From NCBI GenBank assembly GCA_024638805.1, contig JAHEJO010000011.1:1-33599 (forward strand): a stretch of 33,599 nt of DNA, given 5' to 3'. The position numbers were made by a program, and so were the translations under genes. The notes below the pieces were generated by a model. It ran no database searches and was not told the DNA's origin. It was given only the letters and a program-made list of their open reading frames with translations. Below, piece after piece: positions 1 through 7,714 of this stretch (within the stretch, counting starts at the first letter, position 1; every line of letters starts with the position of its first letter). The stretch is from Acidimicrobiales bacterium (GTDB lineage Bacteria > Actinomycetota > Acidimicrobiia > Acidimicrobiales > SZUA-35).

Positions 1-390
1 CATGCGAGAAACCTGAGCTCGGCCCTGATCGATGATCTCCTGTCGCTCCTGACGTGCCTGGGCCAGGAATTCCTCTTTCTCCTTCAGCAGCCAGCGAGCG
101 CGCCGCAATTCCTCGGGCAACGCCTCGCGGATCTCTTCGAGCACCTCGAGCAGCTCAGCTTTGTTGACCTTGACGGTGGACGACATGGGCAGGGGCCGCC
201 CCTGGGCGACCATGCCGATCGCCTCGTCGATGAGCGCTTCGAGTTCGGGAACAGCGTACTGATCGTGGGCGGTGGCGGTGAGATCGATCTCGACGTCCTC
301 GTCACCGGTGACGTCGATGATGGCCTCGCCGACGGGCACCTGGTCCTCGGGCGACGCGTACTCGTACGGCGGCATCCGTTGGTCGGTCAT
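1..390 (-). CDS. SepIVA/DivIVA-like coiled-coil protein (3' end outside window)
   Basis: The ORF track misses this gene because it runs off the window edge. Reading down from the ATG at 390 gives 130 codons without a stop. Residues 1-45 are acidic and low in complexity (MTDQRMPPYEYASPEDQ). From about residue 72 there is KAELLEVLEEIREALPEEL, followed by a charged helix rich in E, K, R and Q that should form a coiled coil. This resembles the start of the mycobacterial Rv2927c/SepIVA family, DivIVA-like cytoplasmic proteins acting in division and envelope growth; such proteins are often annotated 'ATP synthase subunit B-like'. The ATG overlaps the coaD stop (ATGA), so translation is probably coupled. 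The rsmD-coaD-coiled-coil order is conserved in actinobacteria. The C-terminal part is not visible, so family membership is an inference from the N-terminal third. Confidence 0.8.
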   Translation of the reverse strand, partial: MTDQRMPPYEYASPEDQVPVGEAIIDVTGDEDVEIDLTATAHDQYAVPELEALIDEAIGMVAQGRPLPMSSTVKVNKAELLEVLEEIREALPEELRRARWLLKEKEEFLAQARQERQEIIDQGRAQVSRM

Positions 391-875
391 TGTCCCAGCG
401 CTCCTGTCTTTCGTTGCATTGCACTCCACACCGGTTCGGGCACCAACCCGGATATGTCCCCTCCGCGGGTTCCGATCTCACGAAGATACCTGCTCGCCAC
501 TAGTGCTGCTGAGCCGACAGCAGGTATCAGGACTGTTCGGGCCTGCCCGGTCACGGCGTTGGTGTTCGCTTGGACGAGTTCAGCATCGAGGTCGGAGGCT
601 CCTCGTACGCCCTTGACCAGACAGTCGACGCCGAGATCGGTGGCCGCTGTCGTCACGAGCCCTGTGAACACCGCCACCTGGACGTTTTCGAATCCGGCCA
701 CGGACGCCTCGACCATCTCTCGCCGTTCTTCGGGGGTGAACAGACCGCTGGGTTTGGCCGGATTGTGGCCAACGCCGACGATGACCCGATCGAACAGCGC
801 AGCCGCCGTTCGGGTGACGGCGAGGTGCCCGTTGTGGAACGGATCGAACGAACCCGGAATCAGAGCAGCGGTCAT
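387..875 (-). CDS. coaD: phosphopantetheine adenylyltransferase
   Basis: Penultimate enzyme of coenzyme A synthesis: 4'-phosphopantetheine + ATP gives dephospho-CoA + PPi, in the cytoplasm. The 162-aa length is normal for the family. The nucleotidyltransferase signature is GSFDPFHNGH (residues 8-17, the T/HxGH class motif). It is followed by VKGVRGASDLDAELVQANTN, the KG(L/V)R segment that contacts substrate, and SRYLREIGTRGGDISGLVP near the C-terminus. The ATG at 875 lies 47 bp downstream of the rsmD stop, and the stop overlaps the start of the next gene by 4 nt. It is therefore the middle member of an rsmD-coaD-sepIVA-like run. A TACGCT hexamer (886-891, minus) lies 10 nt upstream and could give the gene its own promoter, but the spacing is longer than at the other sites in this window. 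Confidence 0.97.
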   Translation of the reverse strand: MTAALIPGSFDPFHNGHLAVTRTAAALFDRVIVGVGHNPAKPSGLFTPEERREMVEASVAGFENVQVAVFTGLVTTAATDLGVDCLVKGVRGASDLDAELVQANTNAVTGQARTVLIPAVGSAALVASRYLREIGTRGGDISGLVPEPVWSAMQRKTGALGQ

Positions 876-922
876 GACCTCGGCAAGCGTACTGCATTTA
901 CGCCTCGTCAGAGCACTCTTGA

Positions 923-1462
923 CTACTGCCGGCGGCGGGCCACCACGACATGCGGTCGTCCGTAGGATCGGCGGCGCAACTCCTCCCAGTCCTCGCCGAG
1001 CGGTAACGGTCCCTCGGTGTGGGCGATCAACAATTCGGCGGGAATCCGCTGGAGAAGATCGGGCCAGGGATCGGCGGCGTACGGCGGGTCACAGAAAGCC
1101 AGGTCGAAACGTCCCTCCAGCGAGGACACCGCAGCGCCCACGTCACGGGCGTCGATCCTGGCCCTGGCAGCGAGGCCGAAGTTGTCGAGGTTTGTCCGGA
1201 TGGCACTGATCGCCGCACGATCGCGTTCGACGAAGACCGCTTCGGCCGCCCCCCGGCTCAGACACTCCAGTCCGAAGGAGCCTGATCCGGCGTACAGATC
1301 CAGCACCCGCGTTCCCTCCAGGCCCGGGGTGCCCCGTTCCATCCGGATGCTGAGGATCATGTTGAAGATCGCGGTCTTGGCCCGATCGGGTATCGGGCGC
1401 GTCGTCAGGCCGTTGGGTGCGACGAGTTTGCGCCCTCGGGCGGTTCCGGAGATGATCCTCAC
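923..1462 (-). CDS. rsmD: 16S rRNA (guanine966-N2)-methyltransferase RsmD
   Basis: SAM-dependent methylation of G966 of 16S rRNA during small-subunit assembly. The protein opens with VRIISGTARGRKL, the typical RsmD N-terminus. It then carries the SAM-binding motif I VLDLYAGSGSFGLE (about residues 53-66) and the catalytic DPPY (125-128), ending in VVVARRR. The ORF track begins at a TTG at 1504. I prefer the GTG at 1462 (179 aa) because it places the family-typical RIISG right at the N-terminus and the extra 14 residues look like noise. It follows recG by about 70 bp on the same strand and precedes coaD, a common actinobacterial order. No clear Shine-Dalgarno sequence is visible at 1462, so the exact start is uncertain. 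Confidence 0.93.
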   Translation of the reverse strand: MRIISGTARGRKLVAPNGLTTRPIPDRAKTAIFNMILSIRMERGTPGLEGTRVLDLYAGSGSFGLECLSRGAAEAVFVERDRAAISAIRTNLDNFGLAARARIDARDVGAAVSSLEGRFDLAFCDPPYAADPWPDLLQRIPAELLIAHTEGPLPLGEDWEELRRRSYGRPHVVVARRRQ

Positions 1463-1532
1463 GCAGACCACACCCACCCGATCCCGCTGACCGGTTCGCT
1501 GCAATTCGACGTCGATCGCTCCATCGCCTCCG

Positions 1533-3704
1533 TCATCCCTTCAGCAGGAATTCTTCGTCGCTCTCGTCGGAGAAGAACCGGAGTTCCTCGGCCAAGGCGA
1601 GGTGTTCGGAAAGATCGGGATCGGCGTCGAGCAACTCGACGGCGGCGCGCCGGGCATCGACCACCACCTCCCGGTCACGGCGAAGGCTCGCGAGTTTCAG
1701 ATCGTTTCGACCCTTCTGCCTTTCGCCGAGAATGGTCCCCTCGCCACGAAGCTCGAGGTCGATCTCGGCCAGAGCAAAACCGTCATCGGAATCGACGATC
1801 GCGTTGATGCGGGCCTCCCCGTCGGGTGTGGTGGGGCTGGCGACCAGCCAGCAGACCGATGCGTCCGCCCCACGTCCGACCCGACCTCGGAGTTGGTGGA
1901 GTTGAGCGATGCCGAACCGATCCGCATCCAGAACCACCATCACGGTCGCATTGGGCACGTCCACACCCACCTCGATCACCGTCGTTGAGATCAACACATC
2001 GAGTTCACCCCGCCGGAACGTGCGCATGACCGTGTCCCTGTCATCGGCGGACACCCGCCCGTGGAGGAGGCCGACGCGCAGACCATGGAGTTCTCGAGCG
2101 GTGAGCCGTTCGAAGGTCTCCTCGGCCGAGGCGACCTCGAGCTTCTCGGACTCGTCGATCAGCGGACACACCACGTAGGCCTGACGTCCGGAGGCAACAG
2201 CCTCTCGCAACTCCGACCACATGTGTTCGAGTTCGAGTGGCACCTGGCCATCGAGGGTGCCGGCCGCCTCGACGTGTTGTGTGGCGATGGATGTTCTCCC
2301 GGGCGGCAACTCGTCCAGAACGGACACGTCCAGGTCGCCGTAGACCGTCATCGCCGCGGTACGAGGAATGGGCGTGGCGGTCATCACGAGGACGTCGGGG
2401 ACGGTTCCGTCGAGGTTCTTGTTGCGCAGGGCGGCTCGCTGCTCGACTCCGAAACGGTGCTGCTCGTCGATGACCACCGTTCCGAGCGAGTGGAACTGCA
2501 CCCGCTCCTGCAGTAGTGCGTGCGTGCCGATGACAACGTCGGTCAGACCCGAGGAAAGACCACCCAGTATTCGTTTGCGATCCGGTCCCGATGTACGGCT
2601 GGTCAACAACTCGACGCTGAGCGGTCGACTGCCGAGCAGGCTCGACGGCTCGGGCACGTCGAGGCCCTGTAACAGGTCGCGAATCCCGATCGAGTGCTGT
2701 TCGGCCAGGACCTCGGTGGGTGCCATCAGGGCGGCCTGATGGTCACCATCGACGGCGGTCAGCATCGCCGCCACGGCCACGAGGGTCTTCCCGGAGCCGA
2801 CATCACCCTGCAGCAGGCGATGCATCGGCGCCGGTTGGGTGAGATCGGCGGTGATCTCGGCGATGGCCCGTCCTTGAGCAGCGGTCAGAGCAAACGGCAA
2901 CGACGCCGCGAAAGCTGCCATGAGCGGACCCCCGCTGCGATGGGCGACCCCGCGTTGAGTGGTCTCCAGAAGGCGCTTGCGACGTACCAGCGCCACCTGC
3001 ATGCGAAACAGCTCGTCGAAGACGAGTCTTCGACGAGCATCGCTGATCTGCTCGTGGTCCTCGGGCAGATGGATCCCCACCATCGCGGTCGATCGATCGA
3101 CCAGACCGCGCCGACGGCGAGTTTGTTCGGGAATCGGGTCGACCAACGATCGAGCGTCGGGGTTGGTTATCGTCCGCCGTAGCGCTTCTCCGATGAAATT
3201 GGCGAGGTCGCTGCTCGTCACCCCCGCCTTCTCCGACTGTGGGTAGACCGGGATGATCTTGCCGGTTTGGTTCCCGACCAGATCGACGACGGGATTGGTC
3301 ATTTGGGGCCGGCCGCGGAAACTCTCGAGCTTGCCGAAGACGATCGCCTCGAGGCCCGCCCGCAGCTGCCGCTCCCGCCAGCCCTGGTTGAAGAACGTGA
3401 GCGTCATCCGGCTCTGCCCGTCGGTGACCATGCTCGTCACGAGAACCCGGTTGCCTCTCAGTCGGCGTGACTCGGTTCGCAGGACCTCGACGACGATGGT
3501 TGCTTCCTCCCCCTCGGTCAGATCGGCGATGGCGGCCTGCCGGGTCCGATCGAGGTATCGGCGCGGGTAATGGGTGAGGAGGTCGGTCAGGTTCTCCAGT
3601 TCCAGCCTGGCCAACGCACTGCGTTTCTTGGGGCCCACGCCGCGGAGTTGTCCGACATCGATCTCGAAGAGGGCACGCAGGCTCAGCGGCTCCAAGGACC
3701 CCAC
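1533..3704 (-). CDS. recG: ATP-dependent DNA helicase RecG
   Basis: Superfamily 2 helicase that remodels stalled replication forks and Holliday junctions. It is 723 aa, in the usual range of about 690-740. The wedge/OB region is N-terminal (QLRGVGPKKRSALARL, then HYPRRYLDRT). Helicase motifs follow in order: Walker A GDVGSGKT, motif II DEQH (FGVEQRAALR follows), TATPIPRT, TTVIEVGVDVPNATVMVV, and the arginine-finger motif QLRGRVGRG. The start is a GTG at 3704 preceded by a strong Shine-Dalgarno sequence (GGAGGAGGTGACAG), so this gene has a normal leader, unlike many in the window. It is the first gene of the minus-strand recG-rsmD-coaD run and is divergent from the small ORF at 3859. The large overlapping ORF 2803-3762 is a frame shadow. 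Confidence 0.97.
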   Translation of the reverse strand: MGSLEPLSLRALFEIDVGQLRGVGPKKRSALARLELENLTDLLTHYPRRYLDRTRQAAIADLTEGEEATIVVEVLRTESRRLRGNRVLVTSMVTDGQSRMTLTFFNQGWRERQLRAGLEAIVFGKLESFRGRPQMTNPVVDLVGNQTGKIIPVYPQSEKAGVTSSDLANFIGEALRRTITNPDARSLVDPIPEQTRRRRGLVDRSTAMVGIHLPEDHEQISDARRRLVFDELFRMQVALVRRKRLLETTQRGVAHRSGGPLMAAFAASLPFALTAAQGRAIAEITADLTQPAPMHRLLQGDVGSGKTLVAVAAMLTAVDGDHQAALMAPTEVLAEQHSIGIRDLLQGLDVPEPSSLLGSRPLSVELLTSRTSGPDRKRILGGLSSGLTDVVIGTHALLQERVQFHSLGTVVIDEQHRFGVEQRAALRNKNLDGTVPDVLVMTATPIPRTAAMTVYGDLDVSVLDELPPGRTSIATQHVEAAGTLDGQVPLELEHMWSELREAVASGRQAYVVCPLIDESEKLEVASAEETFERLTARELHGLRVGLLHGRVSADDRDTVMRTFRRGELDVLISTTVIEVGVDVPNATVMVVLDADRFGIAQLHQLRGRVGRGADASVCWLVASPTTPDGEARINAIVDSDDGFALAEIDLELRGEGTILGERQKGRNDLKLASLRRDREVVVDARRAAVELLDADPDLSEHLALAEELRFFSDESDEEFLLKG

Positions 3705-3846
3705 CTGTCACCTCCTCCCGGCGAGTCGCTCCGGCTTTCACCGTAACCGGGTGCGATGACACCTACGGTGAGCGACGGTCCTCCCGACACGACGATCGCC
3801 GGTCCCCGCAGCACAGGGGTTGTTTCGTGAGCGCCCAAGCGGCGGG

Positions 3847-3852
3847 TACCCT
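3847..3852 (+). promoter_or_regulatory. candidate leaderless -10 element for the cold-shock-like gene
   Basis: TACCCT, then 6 nt (CGCCTC), then the ATG at 3859. This fits the TANNNT-N6-8-start pattern repeated in this window, placing the transcription start at or next to the ATG. TTTCGT about 18 nt upstream is a poor -35. The spacing supports starting at MQGVVKSY rather than at the longer ORF-track start 3820. Confidence 0.6.
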
Positions 3853-3858
3853 CGCCTC

Positions 3859-4095
3859 ATGCAGGGAGTGGTGAAGTCCTACGATCCGATCACCCGCGAC
3901 GGTGTCGTGATGCGAGACACCGACATGGCTGAGTTCGATCTGGCCCCCGACGCCCTGGCCGGGTCGATTTTTCGCATGTTGCGCCCTGGTCAGCGGGTAA
4001 TCTTTCATCTCGACGACGCATCGTTGGCCACCGGCCTCGGACTCGGTTCAGAGACCGACATGGGAACCCCCGCATGGATGGAGCAACTCGACTGA
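3859..4095 (+). CDS. small cold-shock-like beta-barrel protein
   Basis: 78-aa protein beginning MQGVVKSYDPITRDGVVM. Its pattern (GVVKSYD...GVVMRDTD...F.L..DAL.....RMLRPGQRVIFHLDD) follows the strand order of a cold-shock/S1 OB-fold barrel: G-x-V-K-x-(Y/F) at the start, a 'D-x-x-x-F' strand, then 'L-x-x-G-Q-R-V-x-F'. The aromatic RNP1/RNP2 motifs of true CspA (KGFGFI, VFVHF) are missing, so nucleic-acid binding is not assured. The tail GLGLGSETDMGTPAWMEQLD is not CspA-like. The start at 3859 is chosen from the TANNNT spacing; the ORF-track start at 3820 would add 13 unlike residues. It is monocistronic and divergent from recG. Function is not known to me; the fold assignment is an inference. 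Confidence 0.72.
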   Translation: MQGVVKSYDPITRDGVVMRDTDMAEFDLAPDALAGSIFRMLRPGQRVIFHLDDASLATGLGLGSETDMGTPAWMEQLD

Positions 4096-4161
4096 GGAGG
4101 AAGCTCGGGTCATTCGACCCGGGCGGGTTGAGCTGGATGCTCATCGTTCCGATACCTCGGT

Positions 4162-5004
4162 GTGCGCTCAGCAGCAATCGTCACAATCGTGTCGCTCCTC
4201 ATCTACGCGGCCGCGGTCGGTTTCCCGGATCCGGGCAACATCGACGAGTGCGACGCTGACCGGTTGGGTGAGGCGTTCGGACCACTGCGCACGATCTACA
4301 CCGTCGACGAGGGCGCCCTTTCGGGTGTCTGCCACGGAACGGACGATACGACCGTGTACGAAGCCTGGACGTCGTTGACCGCGTTCACCACCGCTGAGGA
4401 ACGTGCCCCGATAGTGGGGTTTGCCGGTTTCGACAACACGAGTGGGGCCGACGTTGCGGCGTTCGCCGTCGCGCTGGACCGATCGCAGTCTCGGTTCCTG
4501 ATCGCGGTGAACCGCGAGATGGTCCAGTTGAGGCCGAGACAGGTGAGGCGGGTGGTCGGCCACGAGTTCGCGCACGTACTCACCGGCACCGCCCAAGGCA
4601 TCGACCGGGCCCAGGGTGAGGACTGCGGGACCCGGGACGCCGGGTACGGGTGCATCACCAACAACAACTATCTGAGTCTGTGGGTGGACGAATTCTGGCC
4701 CGAAACCGAACTGGCGTCCCTGCAACAGGACGGATACCGCAACGAGACCGCTGCCGCCCGTCGGTGTTCGACCGATCCAGGGTTTCCGTCCCTCTACGCG
4801 GCGACGAACCCATCGGAGGACTTCGCCGAATCATTCGAGTTCTTCCTCTACGGCAACCGGGTTGCAGCCAACGTCAGGCCGAGGATCGAGTTCCTCTCGA
4901 CCTTCCCTCAGCTGGTTCGCATGCGGGACCGCATCGCAGCCCTCGGCCTGTCCGACACCCGGCTCTATCAACACGACTGCTCGGTGGAGAATCGCCCACG
5001 GTGA
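4162..5004 (+). CDS. putative exported zinc metallopeptidase (HEFAH)
   Basis: 280 aa. The N-terminus MRSAAIVTIVSLLIYAAAVG looks like a signal peptide or membrane anchor, so the domain probably acts outside the cytoplasm. HEFAH lies at residues 134-138, within VVGHEFAHVLTG, the canonical HExxH zinc motif. A second conserved-looking stretch, NPSEDFAESFEFF (216-228), carries acidic residues (E219, D220, E223) that could give the third zinc ligand in a gluzincin-type arrangement. Several cysteines (C30, C57, C155, C164, C202, C273) could form disulfides. The start is a GTG with no clear Shine-Dalgarno sequence; a GTG nine codons downstream would shorten the signal sequence. It follows the cold-shock-like gene and converges on the gene at 5030 with only 25 bp between. 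The substrate is unknown and I cannot place it in a named peptidase family. Confidence 0.72.
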   Translation: MRSAAIVTIVSLLIYAAAVGFPDPGNIDECDADRLGEAFGPLRTIYTVDEGALSGVCHGTDDTTVYEAWTSLTAFTTAEERAPIVGFAGFDNTSGADVAAFAVALDRSQSRFLIAVNREMVQLRPRQVRRVVGHEFAHVLTGTAQGIDRAQGEDCGTRDAGYGCITNNNYLSLWVDEFWPETELASLQQDGYRNETAAARRCSTDPGFPSLYAATNPSEDFAESFEFFLYGNRVAANVRPRIEFLSTFPQLVRMRDRIAALGLSDTRLYQHDCSVENRPR

Positions 5005-5029
5005 ACCGAGGGGGGTGTCGGTCGATCCG

Positions 5030-5320
5030 TCAGCTCAGGAAACCACCGAAACCGGCGAGGGTCCCCGCACCCCGGAAGACGTGAGCGGTTCCGTCCGATC
5101 GCACCAACAGCGCCGGGCCGGCGAGGGGGCCCTCGGGCCCGCTCATCTCGAGGGTATGGGGGGCCATGTCGATTCTGGTGTGCGATGCGGTCCGGCACAC
5201 CAGCTCCCAGTCGAGGTCGGGTCGTCCTTCGACTTCGGCAATGATGAGATCACCGCCGACACAGGACATCACCTGGCCCGAGACCGTCAGCTCGTCGATG
5301 AAACAACGATGGTGGCGCAC
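5030..5320 (-). CDS. conserved-looking small protein of unknown function
   Basis: 96 aa, no domain I recognise. It starts MRHHRCFIDELTVSGQVM and ends in a glycine-rich GAGTLAGFGGFLS. The sequence looks soluble, with alternating hydrophobic residues suggesting a small beta-rich fold (GGDLIIAEVEGRP, ALLVRSDGTAHVF). I accept it as real because third codon positions are strongly G/C, the opposite strand has no better gene, and the GTG start is preceded by TACGGT with a 7-nt spacer, the same arrangement as at other genes here. It converges with the metallopeptidase and lies 75 bp downstream of the membrane-protein gene at 5396. Confidence 0.6.
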   Translation of the reverse strand: MRHHRCFIDELTVSGQVMSCVGGDLIIAEVEGRPDLDWELVCRTASHTRIDMAPHTLEMSGPEGPLAGPALLVRSDGTAHVFRGAGTLAGFGGFLS

Positions 5321-5327
5321 CCCCGCA

Positions 5328-5333
5328 ACCGTA
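5328..5333 (-). promoter_or_regulatory. candidate leaderless -10 element for the 96-aa gene
   Basis: On the minus strand this reads TACGGT, then TGCGGGG (7 nt), then the GTG at 5320. It matches the TANNNT-N6-8-start pattern and supports independent transcription of the small gene. Confidence 0.55.
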
Positions 5334-5395
5334 CCGTGTGACCTCTCGCTGACGAACCCCCGCGACTCGCACCGCTGATCACGGCGGTGGACGGC

Positions 5396-5746
5396 CTACA
5401 GCACCACGGCCCGTAGGGCCAGTCCCATGATGAAGAGATTGCCGGCGCCGTAGAGGAGATACTCCCACTGGGGGATCTGTTGGCGATAGCTGTAGATGAT
5501 GGCGATCGAGGCCATCGCCAGGAATCCGTAGAAGGTGTGGAGACCGTCCACCTCCAAGCTCTCGGACTGGAGGACGATCACCCCGACCGTCACCTGGAGC
5601 ACGGTCAGAACCCAGCTGACATAGATCGCCGGCACGAGCGCGCGGTTGCGAAGCTCGGGGCGCCGGTGAGCGATGGCAGACCAGATCCCGGTCAGCAGCG
5701 TCACGACGACGACCACCCAGGCCAGCCAGACGTGGAGCGCTCGCAC
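5396..5746 (-). CDS. small four-helix integral membrane protein
   Basis: 116 aa with four predicted transmembrane segments: about residues 5-25 (VWLAWVVVVVTLLTGIWSAI), 37-60, 68-86 and 95-114. The first loop is basic (AHRRPELRNR), suggesting a cytoplasmic side by the positive-inside rule. The GTG start lies 5 bp after the stop of the LmbE-family gene, so the two form a transcription unit and are probably translationally coupled. I do not recognise the family and see no catalytic motif. Small proteins of this size and topology occur as accessory or quinone/haem-associated membrane proteins, but nothing here decides that. Confidence 0.72.
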   Translation of the reverse strand: MRALHVWLAWVVVVVTLLTGIWSAIAHRRPELRNRALVPAIYVSWVLTVLQVTVGVIVLQSESLEVDGLHTFYGFLAMASIAIIYSYRQQIPQWEYLLYGAGNLFIMGLALRAVVL

Positions 5747-5751
5747 CGAAA

Positions 5752-6546
5752 CTACAAACCGGGCAGCAGATCTACGTCGACCGGTCCGCCGCCGTCGCCA
5801 TCGCCGGGCACAGCGTAGAACTCGTAGCCGAAGATACGACCGAAAGCCTCGTCGGACATCGAGAGGAAGAAGTCGTCCTCGCTGATCTGGCTGGCGTGGG
5901 CGCGCACCGCTGCCCGTTTCGGGCCGAGCGCGTCACCGACGGGGACGCGATACCGGATGCGGGCACGGGGCATGCCGAAATCATCACCGAACCCATCGGC
6001 ATCAGGATCTCCCTCCTCGGGCGACATGTCCATCTCTTCGAAGGCGGCCATCGCATCCTCTCGGCTGACCGTGGCTTCGAAGACATGCGACACACCGGCG
6101 ATCTCGGCAGCTCGGAGTCCGACCCGATGGACCTGAATGTGGTCCGGGTGACCGTAGAGACCGTGATCGTCGTAAATGGTGAGGACATCGGCCCGCACCC
6201 GCTCGAGAATCGACGCCAGCCGGTGTGCGGCCTCATCGTGGTCAGCCCGCCAGAAACAGGTCGGATTGTCGTTGGTCGGCTCACCCATCATTCCCGAGTC
6301 CTCGTATCCGAGGAATTCGTTCGACACGCAACCGAGGATCTCGGCCGCCACCTTCGTCTCTTCGACCCGGCGCTCCCAGAGCTCTTGACCCTCGAGCAGA
6401 ACGCCGGGCTTGGGTTCACCCTGCTCACCTCGCGTTGCGGTGACGAGAACGACCTCGTGCCCGGCATCGGCCGCTCTGCGCATGAGACCACCGGTCGAGA
6501 GTGCCTCGTCATCGGGGTGAGCGTGGAAGCAGACGAGGACGGGCAT
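5752..6546 (-). CDS. LmbE/PIG-L family GlcNAc-type deacetylase, mycothiol-type (MshB/Mca-like)
   Basis: Zinc-dependent amidohydrolase of the LmbE family, which deacetylates GlcNAc-Ins or cleaves mycothiol conjugates in actinobacteria. The zinc and catalytic signature is AHPDDE (residues 9-14). The second metal motif is GHPDHIQVH (from 132), giving H10, D13 and H136 as likely ligands. YEDSGMMGE and YDDHGLYGHPDH are typical of the MshB/Mca branch. The ORF track starts at 6558. I prefer the ATG at 6546 (264 aa), because it puts TATGCT exactly 7 nt upstream and the signature near the N-terminus. It leads a two-gene unit with the small membrane protein. Whether it acts as MshB, as Mca or on another substrate cannot be settled from sequence alone. 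Confidence 0.88.
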   Translation of the reverse strand: MPVLVCFHAHPDDEALSTGGLMRRAADAGHEVVLVTATRGEQGEPKPGVLLEGQELWERRVEETKVAAEILGCVSNEFLGYEDSGMMGEPTNDNPTCFWRADHDEAAHRLASILERVRADVLTIYDDHGLYGHPDHIQVHRVGLRAAEIAGVSHVFEATVSREDAMAAFEEMDMSPEEGDPDADGFGDDFGMPRARIRYRVPVGDALGPKRAAVRAHASQISEDDFFLSMSDEAFGRIFGYEFYAVPGDGDGGGPVDVDLLPGL

Positions 6547-6553
6547 CCCACGA

Positions 6554-6559
6554 AGCATA
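6554..6559 (-). promoter_or_regulatory. candidate leaderless -10 element for the LmbE-family gene
   Basis: On the minus strand TATGCT is followed by TCGTGGG (7 nt) and the ATG at 6546. The hexamer overlaps the alternative upstream ATG (6558), so a transcript starting about 7 nt downstream of it could not use that ATG. This decides the start in favour of 6546. Confidence 0.6.
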
Positions 6560-6584
6560 TTCTGGGGGTCGGAGATCCGGCCGC

Positions 6585-7559
6585 TCAGCGGGCCTCGATC
6601 GTCAAGGATCGGTCGCCGAAGCGCACACGCTGGCCGGATTCGATCCGCACGGGGACACCGACCACGATCTGGGGTCCGGCCCCCGGCCGATCGTGGTCAT
6701 CGATGAAGCAGCCGTTCAGCGAGTTGGTGTCGATGATCTCGGCTCCCCCGTCGACGGGGCGTACGAGGAGGTGGCAACGGCTGACCTGATCCCCGCTCAC
6801 GACCATGGGCACCGCTCCCGCCGGGACGAGATCGCTTCCCTCGGGAGCCCTCCCGATCGCCAGTGTCCGGCTGAGATGCACGGCGTGCCCGTCGTCGAAG
6901 ACAACAACTATCCGCGGTCGCTCGTCAACGTGCTCGGCCGGTTCGGCTGAGGGCCACATGGGCGCTGCGGACGATCCGGGAGGCGGGGGCATTTCCGCAG
7001 GCGGCGGCGGGGGCGAAGCCGGTTCCGGCGAGGGGGTGGGCAACGACGGTGCCGGTTTCGACACGACCCCCGGCGATCGGTCCTGCTCGGCCCCGCCCCG
7101 GGTGGGTCTGACGCCCGGTGACGGCGATCGCTCGACGTGGGGCTCTGGGCCCATGCCGTCTGTTTCGATGCTGAGTGCGTAACCGGGCAGCTCGAAGCCC
7201 GATGCCGCAGCAACTCCGGCGGCGATCCAGTAGGGGTCGTGCTCGCCGGGTGCAATCGCGAAACGCACCGAAGATCCCGGGTTGCGGGTCAGTCGGGCTC
7301 TCACCGGCGGGCGGCCCGGCTCGGTGAACAGTGCAAGGCCGTCGTCGCGAACCTGTATGAGTGCCACGTGAGCGCCGGCGGGCAGATCGGCCGGTGTCAG
7401 CGCATCGAGTACTGCCTCGGGGGCCGAGGCCAGGGCCAGTTCACAGAACTCCTCTCCGGCCCGTCCGTTCGGAGCGACGAAGGCGACCACGTTGTTGGCG
7501 ACAGCGAGAACACCGCCGCCGGGCGAGTAACGGATCGCTCCCGAATCGGTCGTCACCAC
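6585..7559 (-). CDS. FHA-domain protein with proline-rich linker
   Basis: 324 aa. Residues 1-125 form an N-terminal domain of unknown type beginning MVTTDSGAIRYSPGGGVLAV; the repeated VAFVAPNG and VALIQVRDDG strands look beta-rich. Residues about 135-215 are a disordered Pro/Ser-rich linker (SPPPPPAEMPPPPGSSAAP). The C-terminal 100 residues are an FHA phosphothreonine-binding domain with all hallmarks: IGRAPE, VSRCHLLV and DTNSLNGCFI. It lacks the short N-terminal phospho-switch of GarA/OdhI, so it is not the canonical Kgd regulator, although kgd is in the same window. It probably reads a Ser/Thr kinase signal. The GTG at 7559 is supported by TACGGT 6 nt upstream. It precedes the LmbE gene by 38 bp on the same strand. 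Confidence 0.85.
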   Translation of the reverse strand: MVTTDSGAIRYSPGGGVLAVANNVVAFVAPNGRAGEEFCELALASAPEAVLDALTPADLPAGAHVALIQVRDDGLALFTEPGRPPVRARLTRNPGSSVRFAIAPGEHDPYWIAAGVAAASGFELPGYALSIETDGMGPEPHVERSPSPGVRPTRGGAEQDRSPGVVSKPAPSLPTPSPEPASPPPPPAEMPPPPGSSAAPMWPSAEPAEHVDERPRIVVVFDDGHAVHLSRTLAIGRAPEGSDLVPAGAVPMVVSGDQVSRCHLLVRPVDGGAEIIDTNSLNGCFIDDHDRPGAGPQIVVGVPVRIESGQRVRFGDRSLTIEAR

Positions 7560-7565
7560 GGTCCA

Positions 7566-7571
7566 ACCGTA
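7566..7571 (-). promoter_or_regulatory. candidate leaderless -10 element for the FHA gene
   Basis: On the minus strand TACGGT is followed by TGGACC (6 nt) and GTGGTG at 7559. The reading frame stays open upstream without an ATG, GTG or TTG, so the hexamer agrees with 7559 as the start. Confidence 0.6.
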
Positions 7572-7661
7572 GGCCGCGACGACGGGTGACGGAAGCGGGA
7601 TCCTGCGCTGCTGCGATCGGCCAGGCAGAACGACCTACCGACGCCCGACTGTGACCGCTGT

Positions 7662-7667
7662 TACCTT
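7662..7667 (+). promoter_or_regulatory. possible -10 element upstream of the small ORF
   Basis: TACCTT at 7662-7667 would put a transcription start near 7674 and leave a leader of about 40 nt before the ATG at 7715. It is judged only from the hexamer; no good -35 is seen. Confidence 0.3.
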
Positions 7668-7714
7668 TGGCGCCTGTAAGGGGTAAACCGGAGAGCACAC
7701 AAAGGCGGCGGCCG

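Noticed and set aside
265-1209. 314-aa plus-strand ORF over coaD and rsmD
   Set aside because: Antisense to two clear housekeeping genes, with shadow composition.
2803-3762. 319-aa minus-strand ORF
   Set aside because: Alternative frame of recG, rich in R, P and G; no family features.
6585-7559. FHA protein as the GarA/OdhI regulator of Kgd
   Set aside because: It is much longer, has a Pro-rich linker and an unrelated N-terminal domain, and lacks the short ETTS-type phospho-switch at the N-terminus.
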